Assembly (NCBI GenBank): GCA_900638155.1
Contig: LR134495.1
Span: 1,612,001-1,676,000 of the forward strand
Direction: 5' to 3'
Length of the DNA: 64,000 nucleotides
Source of the DNA: Mannheimia haemolytica
Lineage (GTDB): Bacteria > Pseudomonadota > Gammaproteobacteria > Enterobacterales > Pasteurellaceae
In this document: positions 1-6,910 of the stretch, piece by piece
How positions within the stretch are numbered: position 1 is the first letter of the stretch
Layout: every line of letters starts with the position of its first letter
Program-made: the position numbers and the translations under genes
Notes under the pieces: model-generated
Seen by the model: the letters and a program-made list of their open reading frames with translations, nothing else
What the model was told of the DNA's origin: nothing
The model's database searches: none

Positions 1-15
1 AGAATGACGGTTTTT

Positions 16-187
16 TTCAGGCTGCCTGCAAATACCGATGCCGTCTGAAAAAGCAGAAGGTTCAGAACATCGCTTGCCGATGTGTCCGACAAGTCGGCAT
101 CATCATTTCCTTGGGGCTTGTTTTAAAGGTTGCCTGAAAACCCCAAATGCCGTCTGAAAAAGCCTTAAACCTGTTTTCAGACGACCT
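16..187. repeat. Cluster of four Neisseriaceae DNA uptake sequences (DUS)
   Basis: Four DUS words lie in this gene-free stretch. They are AGGCAGCCTGAA (Kingella dialect, minus strand, 16-27), ATGCCGTCTGAA (Neisseria dialect, plus, 38-49 and 147-158) and AGGTCGTCTGAA (mucosa dialect, minus, 176-187). Such words serve species-selective natural transformation in Neisseriaceae and are foreign to Pasteurellaceae. No coding region is apparent in 1-232. Confidence 0.85.
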
Positions 188-193
188 CAAAAG

Positions 194-215
194 CACCGCT
201 TTATCAAAAGCGGTG
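194..215 (-). terminator. Hairpin downstream of the DUF305 gene
   Basis: A 9-bp perfect stem (CACCGCTTT/AAAGCGGTG) with a 4-base loop lies 17 bases past the stop codon at 233. It is followed on the minus strand by CTTTTG, and on the plus strand by five T, so it may work in both directions. Confidence 0.6.
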
Positions 216-232
216 TTTTTGCCTTATTGCCC

Positions 233-979
233 CTACTGTTTTAACCAGTCTTGCATCAGCTTGATTTCAGGTTCTTGGGCTTTGATGATGTCTTGAGCGA
301 GCTTTTTCATTTTTTCGTCTTTGCCGAACTGTAATTGCACTTTTGCCATCTCGACCGCCCCTTGATGATGCGGAATCATTGCTTTGGCAAAGGCAACATC
401 AGGGTTTGGCTCATTGATTGCCGCCATCATCGCCTCGTGGTGCGCCTTGCCTGCGGCATAGGCCTTGGCGTGCGGGGCTTGCGGGTTTTGGGTTGCGGTG
501 TCTTTACCCGCCAGCCAAGCGTTCATCAGGTCGATTTCACTTTGTTGTCCATCAATAATCGCTTGGGCAAGTTTTCTCATTGTTTCGTCTTTGCCAAATT
601 CAAGCTGTACTTTTGCCATCTCAACTGCTCCGATATGGTGCGGAATCATACCTTTGGCAAAAGCGGTATCAGCATCGGCAAGATTGCCCGCTTTGCTCAT
701 CTCATCGCCCATCTTGTTCATCATTGCAAGATAGGCTTGGGTATGGGGCGGAGCATTTTGAGTATCCATCGCCATAGCAGAGTGGTTCATATTGGCGTGG
801 TTCACCGCTGCGTGCCCGTTTTGGTTATTTGGGCAGTCGTGGGTGGTTTGGGTGTAGTTATTGTCGCACGCCATCGAGTGCGTCGGCACTTCGTTTTTGC
901 CGTCGGCAAAAGCGGTTGAAGTCGCCAAAACAACAGCGGCAGCGACAAGATGTACGGCACGGTTTTTGATGAATGTCAT
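233..979 (-). CDS. Secreted DUF305 protein with two tandem DUF305 copies
   Basis: This is a predicted exported protein of 248 residues. A signal peptide starts at MTFIKNRAVHL and probably ends after AFA. The start at 979 is chosen over 1045 because AAGGAG lies 7 bases upstream and the signal peptide begins there. After a His/Met-rich linker come two near-identical domains, each with MIPHHxGAVEMAKVQLxFGKDE followed by an amphipathic helix ending in WL, which points to internal duplication. DUF305 proteins often sit in copper-resistance loci, and the His and Met residues suggest periplasmic metal binding, but the biochemical role is not established. It follows the Cys-rich peptide gene and is probably driven by the CueR-type promoter at 1302-1332. 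Confidence 0.85.
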   Translation of the reverse strand: MTFIKNRAVHLVAAAVVLATSTAFADGKNEVPTHSMACDNNYTQTTHDCPNNQNGHAAVNHANMNHSAMAMDTQNAPPHTQAYLAMMNKMGDEMSKAGNLADADTAFAKGMIPHHIGAVEMAKVQLEFGKDETMRKLAQAIIDGQQSEIDLMNAWLAGKDTATQNPQAPHAKAYAAGKAHHEAMMAAINEPNPDVAFAKAMIPHHQGAVEMAKVQLQFGKDEKMKKLAQDIIKAQEPEIKLMQDWLKQ

Positions 980-1059
980 TGGATTCTCCTTGTCAAAATG
1001 GGCATTGATAACATTGGGCAAATGACAGATTCGCCCAATGTCCATTTCACTATTTGGTT

Positions 1060-1209
1060 TTACGATTCACACGCACAGCCGTTGCAAGTGCAGTCATCAC
1101 AAATGCAGGGCTTGCCGTTTTGGCATTGGCAGTCCGGACGGCAGTTTTGCCCCGTGCAAGACTGGCAGCCGCAATGGGCGTGTCGGTTTTGAACAAAATC
1201 AGCGTTCAT
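1060..1209 (-). CDS. Small Cys-rich metallothionein-like peptide (49 aa)
   Basis: The 49-residue peptide has 12 cysteines in CxC and CxxC arrangements (C13, C15, C18, C23, C27, C29, C35, C37, C40, C42, C45, C47) and few hydrophobic residues, as in bacterial copper metallothioneins and Cys-rich copper-storage peptides. It is probably a cytoplasmic Cu(I) chelator. The start at 1209 has GGAG 8 bases upstream, and the longer frame from 1248 lacks such support. The gene is first in the minus-strand unit with the DUF305 gene, below a MerR-type promoter next to cueR, which supports copper induction. Exact family membership is inferred from composition. Confidence 0.75.
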   Translation of the reverse strand: MNADFVQNRHAHCGCQSCTGQNCRPDCQCQNGKPCICDDCTCNGCACES

Positions 1210-1301
1210 AACAGTTTCTCCGAATGTTAAGTTAAAGTGGATTATCAAAACAAAGTGCTTTTAAGCGATTAAAAGCATTGCTTTTTTGTTTTGATGTGTG
1301 C

Positions 1302-1332
1302 ATCATAAACCCTAACCTTGCGTTAGGGTCAA
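1302..1332 (-). promoter_or_regulatory. CueR-type promoter/operator with 19-bp spacer
   Basis: On the minus strand -35 TTGACC (1327-1332) and -10 TATGAT (1302-1307) are separated by 19 bp, the over-long spacing typical of MerR-family activated promoters. The spacer and -35 edge hold a perfect 7-bp inverted repeat (CCCTAAC/GTTAGGG, 1310-1328). It drives the Cys-rich peptide and DUF305 genes. Confidence 0.8.
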
Positions 1333-1386
1333 GGGTTGTTTTTACTTGATAACATTTTTTTACACACCACTCAATAAGGAGCAACA

Positions 1387-1776
1387 ATGAACATCGGACA
1401 AGCGTCTAAATCTACCCAACTTTCCGTCAAACAAATCCGTGATTATGAAAAAGCAGGCTTATTAATTAACCCATCACGCAGTGAAGCAGGTTATCGGATT
1501 TATAATTCCAATGACATCGCTCGGCTAAAATTCATCGCCAAAGCCCGCAGCGTCGGTTTTTCGCTTGCACAGATTGGCGAGCTTTTGGCACTGCAAGACA
1601 ATCCACACCGCACAAGTGCTCAGGTCAAAACGCTCACCGCCAGTCATATTGATTTTTTATCCAATAAAATCAAAGAATTAAAATCAATGCAACACACCCT
1701 GCAAGTGTGGAGCGATGCCTGCGGGGGCGATGACAATCCCGACTGCCCTATCTTAAAAGGCTTGGGCGATTTTTAA
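1387..1776 (+). CDS. cueR: Copper-responsive MerR-family regulator CueR
   Basis: The protein has 129 residues. An N-terminal MerR winged helix (MNIGQASKSTQLSVKQIRDYE, then GYRIY at about 36-40) is followed by a dimerisation helix and a C-terminal metal loop with C112 and C120 (CGGDDNPDC), the positions used for Cu(I) by CueR. It should sense cytoplasmic Cu(I) and untwist the 19-bp-spacer promoter of the divergent minus-strand genes. The start has AAGGAG upstream. No CopA-type ATPase is next to it in this window, which is less usual for CueR loci. The target genes here appear to be chelators. Confidence 0.88.
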   Translation: MNIGQASKSTQLSVKQIRDYEKAGLLINPSRSEAGYRIYNSNDIARLKFIAKARSVGFSLAQIGELLALQDNPHRTSAQVKTLTASHIDFLSNKIKELKSMQHTLQVWSDACGGDDNPDCPILKGLGDF

Positions 1777-1813
1777 CCACCATCAAAGCAGATGAATGCC
1801 ATAGCTTGATAAC

Positions 1814-2040
1814 AGCCTTTTACGATGGCACTTGTGGGCTGGTTGTTTTTTAAGGTGTTTTTTGCTGGCTGGGTAGATGAACAATCGGCAGGCGAGTACA
1901 TTGCAGGTATGATTTTGCTTGGGGTGGCGCCTTGTACGGCAATGGTTTTTGTTTGGTCTCAACTGGTCAAAGGCGACCCCAATTACACGCTGGTGTAAGT
2001 GTACTTAAATGATGTGATTATGATTTTTGCCTTTAGCCCC
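1814..2040 (+). pseudogene. Internal fragment of a second acr3 gene
   Basis: Translation matches residues 87-161 of the intact Acr3 encoded at 3100-4116 ([33 protein letters not shown]) with many synonymous and some coding differences. A stop codon (TAA for CAG) interrupts it soon after NYTLV. It has neither the gene's start nor its end. Its right edge abuts a fragment of a quinone-oxidoreductase gene on the other strand. It is a decayed relic of a diverged copy, not a recent duplication. Confidence 0.88.
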
Positions 2041-2153
2041 AAAGCGTGCATTTGGATTTGCACTTCGCCCGATTTGGGGGCGGGGATTTGTACATCAACG
2101 ATTTGCAGGACATCAGGCGAACCTGTTTTTGTAAATTGAATTTGTTTGGTCAT
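2036..2153 (-). pseudogene. 5' fragment of an MDR/quinone oxidoreductase gene
   Basis: From the ATG at 2153 the minus strand encodes MTKQIQFTKTGSPDVLQIVD and continues through IPAPKSGEV to HALGL, the N-terminal start of zinc-independent medium-chain dehydrogenases/quinone oxidoreductases. Homology stops after about 38 residues, where acr3-fragment sequence begins. The C-terminal part of such a gene lies at 5710-6343 in the same orientation. Confidence 0.75.
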
Positions 2154-2277
2154 TTTTTTACCTTATTTATGAAATGGAATGAGCGTATTTTAATGTATTG
2201 AAATTAGGATAAGAATAGCGAAAAATGGGAAGTGGTTTTTTGGATTTGGAAAGGTGGCTTCGGACAATTAAAAAACA

Positions 2278-2317
2278 TTTCAATCATACTTGAAATATTG
2301 AAATTTCTTGTTATAAT
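2278..2317 (+). promoter_or_regulatory. ars operon promoter with ArsR-like operator
   Basis: TTGAAA (2290-2295) and TATAAT (2312-2317) are spaced by 16 bp directly upstream of arsR. An inverted repeat TTTCAA (2278-2283)/TTGAAA (2290-2295) overlaps the -35 and is a plausible ArsR binding site. Confidence 0.6.
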
Positions 2318-2324
2318 TACGCCT

Positions 2325-2627
2325 ATGAATACGATACAAGCAAGCAAACTCTTTGAGAGCCTGTCTTCTCCGATAAGACTGGCGATTTTTCAACAACTTA
2401 CCGCCGCAGGCAGTACTGGCATGATTGCTGGCGACTTGGCAAAACAGCTTAACCTTGCCCCGAATAATGTGTCTTTTCATCTAAAAAGCCTGTTGCATTC
2501 GGGGCTTGTGCGTGTGGTGCAGGAAGGACGGCACATGCGTTATTTTGCCGAGCTGGATTTGATGATGGCATTGACCCATTTTCTGACCCAAAACTGCTGT
2601 TCTCAAACAGGCGAATCTTGCCAGTGA
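2325..2627 (+). CDS. arsR: ArsR-family arsenical-responsive repressor
   Basis: This is a 100-residue ArsR/SmtB winged-helix repressor with helix-turn-helix around DLAKQLNLAPNNVSFHLKSL and a beta wing near VRVVQEGRHMRYF. Cysteines cluster near the C terminus (NCCSQTGESC), a position used for As(III) in several non-E. coli ArsR types, while the classical ELCVCDL site is absent. The start at 2325 is preferred because the promoter lies at 2290-2317 and the longer frame would run through it. It is first gene of arsR-arsC-acr3, which it probably represses until arsenite binds. Confidence 0.9.
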   Translation: MNTIQASKLFESLSSPIRLAIFQQLTAAGSTGMIAGDLAKQLNLAPNNVSFHLKSLLHSGLVRVVQEGRHMRYFAELDLMMALTHFLTQNCCSQTGESCQ

Positions 2628-2632
2628 TTTTC

Positions 2633-2644
2633 AGGCAGCCTGAA
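2633..2644 (+). repeat. DUS (Kingella dialect) after arsR
   Basis: AGGCAGCCTGAA lies within the palindromic context TTTCAGGCAGCCTGAAA, a few bases past the arsR stop. Confidence 0.85.
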
Positions 2645-2691
2645 AAATTATTGCCAAATATTTCTATATTTCTTGAAAGATTGGAGTAACT

Positions 2692-3096
2692 ATGAACATT
2701 ACCATTTATCACAACCCAAACTGCGGTACTTCACGCAATGTGCTGGCACTCATCCGCCACGCTGGTATTGAGCCACAAGTGATTGAATATTTGAAAAATC
2801 CGCCAAGTGAAACGATTTTGCGTAATTTAATCAAACGCATGGGCATCACGCCCCGCCAGTTACTTAGGACGAATGTAGTGCCGTATGAAACGCTTGGTTT
2901 GCAAAACGAAAAGTTAAGCGATGACGAACTCATTTCCGCCATGCTTTGTGAACCGATTTTAATCAATCGTCCGATTGTGGTGAGCGAAAAAGGCGTGAAA
3001 TTATGCCGTCCGTCCGAAACAGTTTTGGCATTTTTACCGCCTTTTGCGATCCCGTTTGTCAAAGAAGACGGCGAAATTATTAATCATAAGGAGTAA
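2692..3096 (+). CDS. arsC: Arsenate reductase (glutaredoxin type)
   Basis: ArsC reduces As(V) to As(III) using glutathione and glutaredoxin. At 134 residues the length is normal. Catalytic Cys11 lies in NPNCGTSRN, and the conserved arginine region ILINRPIVV and LCRPSE near the C terminus match the ArsC/Spx thioredoxin-like fold. It lies between arsR and acr3 with only 3 bases before acr3, so the product arsenite can be handed to the exporter made from the same transcript. A ribosome site (TTGGAG) is upstream. Confidence 0.93.
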   Translation: MNITIYHNPNCGTSRNVLALIRHAGIEPQVIEYLKNPPSETILRNLIKRMGITPRQLLRTNVVPYETLGLQNEKLSDDELISAMLCEPILINRPIVVSEKGVKLCRPSETVLAFLPPFAIPFVKEDGEIINHKE

Positions 3097-3099
3097 ATC

Positions 3100-4116
3100 A
3101 TGGGGTTGTTTGAACGTTTTTTAAGCCTTTGGGTGGCGTTGGCGATTGTGCTGGGCGTGGTTTTGGGTGTTTGGTTGCCCAATGTATTTCAATGGGTTGC
3201 ATCTTTGGAAGTGGCTCATGTGAATTTGCCTGTGGCGATACTGATTTGGCTGATGATTTATCCGATGATGATTCAGATTGATTGGTCGGCAATCAAAGAC
3301 GTGGGCAAAAAACCAAAGGGCTTATTTTTAACCTTATTTATCAACTGGTTGGTCAAGCCGTTTACGATGGCGGTGTTCGGCTGGTTGTTTTTTCGGGTGT
3401 TTTTTGCAGGTTGGGTGGACGCACAGTCGGCACAAGAATACATTGCCGGCATGATTTTGCTGGGTGTGGCACCGTGTACGGCAATGGTGTTTGTGTGGTC
3501 GCAACTGGTCAAAGGCGACCCCAATTACACTTTGGTGCAGGTTTCGGTCAATGATTTGATTATGATTGTGGCGTATGCTCCGATTGCAGGCGTATTGCTC
3601 GGCGTAAGCGACATAGAAATTCCGTGGAATACCTTGATTTTAAGCACGGTTTTGTATGTGCTGTTGCCCTTGCTGGCAGGCTGGCTTACCCGCTCTTATT
3701 TACAAAAATCGGGTAAATCGGTGGCACAATTTTCAGGCAGCCTAAAACCCTTTTCCGTGATGGGCTTGATTTTGACGGTGGTGTTGCTATTCGCCTTTCA
3801 AGCCCAAACCATTATTGCCAACCCTTTGATTATTCTGCTGATTGCTATTCCCCTGCTGGCACAGACTTACGGCATTTTTGCCTTGGCTCACGTTTTGGCA
3901 AAATGGCTCAAATTACCACACGAAATTTCCGCCCCTGCGTGCTTGATTGGCACGAGTAATTTTTTTGAATTGGCGGTGGCGGTGGCAATTTCTTTGTTCG
4001 GTTTGCATTCTGGGGCGGCATTGGCAACGGTGGTCGGTGTGCTGGTGGAAGTGCCTGTGATGCTCTCGCTGGTGTGGTGGATAAACCGAAAATCGCTGGG
4101 GAATAAAGGGGTGTAG
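3100..4116 (+). CDS. acr3: Arsenite efflux permease Acr3
   Basis: This 338-residue membrane protein has about ten transmembrane helices, typical for Acr3. The family signature [21 protein letters not shown] contains the conserved cysteine (C126) needed for arsenite transport. It exports As(III) across the inner membrane. It is the last gene of the ars operon, with a GGAG ribosome site overlapping the end of arsC. The coding region itself contains a degenerate Kingella-type DUS (AGGCAGCCTAAA, about 3734-3745), and a full DUS follows the stop at 4124-4135. Two relics of a diverged second copy flank the cluster. Confidence 0.93.
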   Translation: MGLFERFLSLWVALAIVLGVVLGVWLPNVFQWVASLEVAHVNLPVAILIWLMIYPMMIQIDWSAIKDVGKKPKGLFLTLFINWLVKPFTMAVFGWLFFRVFFAGWVDAQSAQEYIAGMILLGVAPCTAMVFVWSQLVKGDPNYTLVQVSVNDLIMIVAYAPIAGVLLGVSDIEIPWNTLILSTVLYVLLPLLAGWLTRSYLQKSGKSVAQFSGSLKPFSVMGLILTVVLLFAFQAQTIIANPLIILLIAIPLLAQTYGIFALAHVLAKWLKLPHEISAPACLIGTSNFFELAVAVAISLFGLHSGAALATVVGVLVEVPVMLSLVWWINRKSLGNKGV

Positions 4117-4123
4117 GTTTTTC

Positions 4124-4135
4124 AGGCAGCCTGAA
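4124..4135 (+). repeat. DUS (Kingella dialect) after acr3
   Basis: AGGCAGCCTGAA in palindromic context, immediately 3' of acr3. Confidence 0.85.
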
Positions 4136-4160
4136 AGTTATTTTGCAAAATTTAAAAATA

Positions 4161-4196
4161 AAAACACCGCTTGAACATCAATCCAAACGGTGTTTT
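4161..4196. terminator. Convergent terminator between acr3 and the CDF gene
   Basis: AAAACACCG (4161-4169) pairs with CGGTGTTTT (4188-4196). The stem ends in A/T runs on both sides and lies between two genes that converge. Confidence 0.6.
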
Positions 4197-4199
4197 AAA

Positions 4200-4814
4200 T
4201 TAACTGACTTTTAATTCCGCCCAAGCCCTTTTGGTGATTTCTTGACTGGCTTGTAATGCCAAAAATGCCAAAACAAACGCCACAATTAAATCAGGATATT
4301 TTGATTGAAAAAAATAAACTGCCATACCCGCCAAAATTACCGCCACATTACCAATCGCATCGTTTCGGGAACACACCCACACACTGCGGACATTGCTGTC
4401 GCCATCACGAAATTTTAATAATATCAACAATGCCGACACATTGACCAATAACGCCAAAAATCCCACAATGCTCATTTCAGAATAACTGGGCATTTCCCCA
4501 TAAAACACACGATAAATGGTCGTCATTAAAATAAATAAACCAAAACCGCCCATCGTTAGCCCCTTAACCATAGATGCTTTGGCTCGGTAACTTAACGCCA
4601 TTGGCAAAACAATCAAACTTATCAAATAATTGGCACTGTCGCCCAAGAAATCCAAACTGTCTGACAACAGCGAAGTTGAACCCGATTTAACCCCCATCAC
4701 AATTTCCACAAAAAACATTGATAAATTTAATATCAAGACAATCCACAAGGCTTTTTTGTACTTGGGCGATTGATGAATGGGCTGATTTGAACCACAACAA
4801 TTTTGACACGCCAT
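4200..4814 (-). CDS. Short CDF-family heavy-metal cation exporter
   Basis: This 204-residue protein has a Cys-rich N terminus (CQNCC, residues 3-7) and about six hydrophobic segments. It is shorter than usual CDF exporters (around 300) and lacks the C-terminal cytoplasmic domain. Metal-site candidates are D55-x3-D59 in the second helix and C148-x3-D152 in the fifth, where many CDF proteins have His-x3-Asp. The Cys suggests a soft or thiophilic metal such as Cd, Pb or Zn. It is divergent from a CadR/PbrR-like MerR gene and sits under a 19-bp-spacer promoter, which supports metal-induced efflux. GGAG lies 6 bases before the ATG at 4814. Confidence 0.85.
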   Translation of the reverse strand: MACQNCCGSNQPIHQSPKYKKALWIVLILNLSMFFVEIVMGVKSGSTSLLSDSLDFLGDSANYLISLIVLPMALSYRAKASMVKGLTMGGFGLFILMTTIYRVFYGEMPSYSEMSIVGFLALLVNVSALLILLKFRDGDSNVRSVWVCSRNDAIGNVAVILAGMAVYFFQSKYPDLIVAFVLAFLALQASQEITKRAWAELKVS

Positions 4815-4847
4815 TTTTTGCTCCTGTTTTAAGATGAAATTTGCTAT

Positions 4848-4878
4848 ACTATAAACCCCGTAGTCATTACAGGGTCAA
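4848..4878 (-). promoter_or_regulatory. MerR-type promoter/operator of the CDF gene
   Basis: On the minus strand -35 TTGACC (4873-4878) and -10 TATAGT (4848-4853) have a 19-bp spacer. The spacer has imperfect dyad symmetry (ACCCTGTA / TACGGGGT) similar to ZntR/CadR/PbrR operators. On the plus strand TATACT (4845-4850) may be the -10 of the regulator gene. Confidence 0.78.
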
Positions 4879-4884
4879 GCCAAA

Positions 4885-5283
4885 ATGTCAAAATTTTTTA
4901 AAATAAAACAAGCCAGTGAACAAACAGGCGTACATTTGGAAACCATTCGTTATTATGAAAAACAAGGCTTAATCGCCCCTACACATCAACAAAACGGCTA
5001 TCGTGTGTTTGATGAAAATCAGTTAGAACAATTACGCTTTATTAAAACTTGCCGTAATATCGGTCTTTCTTTAAGTAACATCAAAACGCTGTTGCAATTA
5101 CAACAAACGCCTAACAAACAATGCAATGAAATCAATGCACTTGCCGAGCAACATTTGGCATATTTGGACGAACAAATCACAGAACTACAACAAGTTAAAA
5201 CTTTTTTAATGCAATTTGTGGGTTGTGAAAATAAAACGGTTGATAAGTGTCAGATTATTCAAGGTATTAAAGAAAAAGAATAG
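4885..5283 (+). CDS. MerR-family Cd/Pb/Zn-responsive regulator (CadR/PbrR-like)
   Basis: At 132 residues, it has an N-terminal MerR helix-turn-helix ([20 protein letters not shown], then GYRVF) and a long dimer helix. Cysteines at 80, 114 and 122 occupy the positions of the CadR/PbrR metal triad. It probably binds the 19-bp-spacer promoter at 4848-4878 and turns on the divergent CDF exporter in Cd, Pb or Zn stress, repressing both directions otherwise. Exact metal preference cannot be read from sequence. Confidence 0.85.
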   Translation: MSKFFKIKQASEQTGVHLETIRYYEKQGLIAPTHQQNGYRVFDENQLEQLRFIKTCRNIGLSLSNIKTLLQLQQTPNKQCNEINALAEQHLAYLDEQITELQQVKTFLMQFVGCENKTVDKCQIIQGIKEKE

Positions 5284-5291
5284 CGGAATAT

Positions 5292-5657
5292 TTTTCAGGC
5301 AGCCTGAAACCTTTTTCCATTATGGGTTTGATTTTGACGGTGGTGTTGCTGTTTGCCTTTCAAACCCAAACCATTATTGCCAATCCCTTGATTATTTTGC
5401 TGATTGCCATTCCCTTGCTGGCACAGACTTACGGCATTTTTGCCTTGGCTCACGTTTTGGCAAAATAGCTCAAATTACCACACGAAATTTCCGCCCCTGC
5501 GTGCTTGATTGGCACGAGTAATTTTTTTGAATTGGCGGTGGCAATTTCTTTGTTCGGTTTGCACTCGGGGGCGGCATTGGCAACGGTGGTCGGTGTGCTG
5601 GTGGAAGTGCCTGTGATGCTCTCGCTAGTGTGGTGGCTTAATCGGCAGGTAAAATAA
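5292..5657 (+). pseudogene. 3' fragment of a second acr3 gene
   Basis: The sequence aligns with the end of intact acr3 from residue 211 to the stop ([19 protein letters not shown] to [10 protein letters not shown]). A TGG codon has become TAG near 5468, and two codons are missing in the AVAVA run. It starts within a full DUS, 8 bases after the merR stop, so the breakpoint coincides with the repeat. Together with 1814-2040 it covers complementary parts of one diverged acr3. Confidence 0.88.
5297..5308 (+). repeat. DUS (Kingella dialect) at the acr3-fragment breakpoint
   Basis: AGGCAGCCTGAA lies exactly where the 3' acr3 fragment begins. The matching site inside intact acr3 is a degenerate DUS. 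Confidence 0.85.
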
Positions 5658-5663
5658 CGATGT

Positions 5664-5693
5664 GCCGTCTGAAACTTATTTTTCAGACGGCAT
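5664..5693. terminator. Inverted DUS pair, convergent terminator
   Basis: GCCGTCTGAA (5664-5673) is followed by its inverted copy TTCAGACGGCAT (5682-5693), forming a hairpin between two convergent gene remnants. Paired DUS serving as terminators are common in Neisseria, and the dialect here is the Neisseria AT-DUS. Confidence 0.75.
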
Positions 5694-5709
5694 ATTTACC
5701 TTAAAACAA

Positions 5710-6343
5710 TCAAACCTTTACCAAAATCTTCCCAATCTGTGCATTGCTTTCCATATAACGGTGAGCTTCCGCCATTTCATCAAAAGCAAAAACTTTGTCA
5801 ATTTCTGGTTTTAATTGACAGCTTGCTAAGCCGTCAAACACGAATTTTTTCGCTTGAGCGAGTTTTTCTGGTACGGTAGTGATTTCAAACAATTCATAGC
5901 CTCGCACGGTTAAGTGTTTGCCTAAAATTGGGAACACAGGCACGGCGATATCATCGTGGCTTAATGCACCGTAGATGATGTATTTGCCGTCTTGTGTCAT
6001 TGCGTTGATAATTTTTGCTGCTTCTTTGCCACCCACAGGGTCGAACACTAAATTCACGCCTTTGCCGTTTGTAATTTCTAGTAATTTAGCCGTAACGTCA
6101 TCTTCTTTGGTGGCAATCACAAAATCCGCCCCTTTCTGTAAAAGCACATCGCCTTTGGCGTGCGTGCGAGACAGAGCAATCACGTTTGCCCCTTGCATTT
6201 TGGCGATTTGAATGGCGGCAATGCCTACCGAGCTGGTCGCTCCGCCCAATACAACAAAATCGCCTTTTTGCACCTTGCCAAATTCAATCAAACCGCCGTA
6301 TGCGGTTACAAACATCATCCAACTTGCCGCAGCTTGATAGAAA
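5710..6343 (-). pseudogene. 3' fragment of an MDR/quinone oxidoreductase gene
   Basis: The open frame gives the NADPH-binding C-terminal two thirds of a zinc-independent medium-chain dehydrogenase. Visible features are a cofactor loop VLGGATSSVGIAAIQIAK, NLVFDPVGG, and the usual C terminus HRYMESNAQIGKILVKV. Homology extends a few codons upstream of the first ATG (YQAAASW) and breaks near 6343, so the N-terminal catalytic domain is missing. A fragment with the first 38 or so codons lies at 2036-2153. Any product from the internal ATG at 6318 would lack the catalytic domain. Confidence 0.82.
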
Positions 6344-6435
6344 TAATATGTATTCTGAAAGCGTTGTTAGTCTATTATATTGATGACTAAGAGATACGGC
6401 AGAATAAATATCAATAAATTGAGTCCTACCTTTCA

Positions 6436-6760
6436 TTAACACACTTTTTTTGTATTGATTACATTCTTTTGCTTTTTTACATTTATTCTCATATGCCGAA
6501 TAAGAGATTCTAATTGGTTTTCTGTTAAGAGTACTTTGTTATGAATTAGATCACTAATAACAAGATTATTCTGTTTTTCCCAATTCATTATCCACTGTAT
6601 AGTTCCCAGCTTATTTCTAATTGTGTTTACTGCGGATTGATTACGTAGTTCCACAGTTACCCATAAGGTTGAATAAAAATCAGGAATACCAGTTTTAACA
6701 TTAACCAATATAGGAAAACGTTCTCCATTTGAAAAAAAGGACTGTTTCTAATCTATACAT
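6436..6760 (-). pseudogene. Frameshifted N-terminal remnant of a tyrosine-recombinase-like gene
   Basis: From an ATG at 6760 the minus strand reads MYRLETVLFF. A run of seven T (6732-6738) then shifts the frame, after which SNGERFPILVNVKTGIPDFY and TLWVTVELRNQSAVNTIRNKL follow. The restored reading resembles the N-terminal, DNA-binding part of site-specific integrases of genomic islands. The open frame ends at 6436 after about 107 codons, with no catalytic domain (R..HxxR..Y). Family assignment is by recall of similar N termini and is moderate. It sits at the junction of cargo and ICE backbone. Confidence 0.55.
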
Positions 6761-6836
6761 ATTCATTTAATTTACAAAAATATCATATATAAATACTATC
6801 AAATTAAAGATGTTGTGTCGAAATTAATGTAAAAAA

Positions 6837-6866
6837 AGAGAACCCTTTTAAAATAAAGGGTTCTCT
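6837..6866 (-). terminator. Terminator of the ssb transcript
   Basis: A perfect 12-bp stem AGAGAACCCTTT/AAAGGGTTCTCT with a 6-base loop is followed on the minus strand by seven T. It lies 45 bases beyond the ssb stop and closes the ICE replication block. Confidence 0.88.
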
Positions 6867-6910
6867 ATATTTATATGGGTTTTATTTTACAGTTTTAAAT
6901 TATATGTAAC

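Noticed and set aside
335-919. Plus-strand ORFs over the DUF305 gene
   Set aside because: They are shadows of a minus-strand gene with signal peptide, ribosome site and two clear domains. Their translations are low-complexity and have no start signal.
5216-5521. Plus-strand 101-residue ORF overlapping the end of merR
   Set aside because: It reads the acr3 relic in the wrong frame. The sequence is explained by merR and the acr3 fragment.
5710-6318. Intact short oxidoreductase gene
   Set aside because: The open frame starts at an internal Met. Homology continues upstream of it and then breaks, and the N-terminal catalytic domain is missing.
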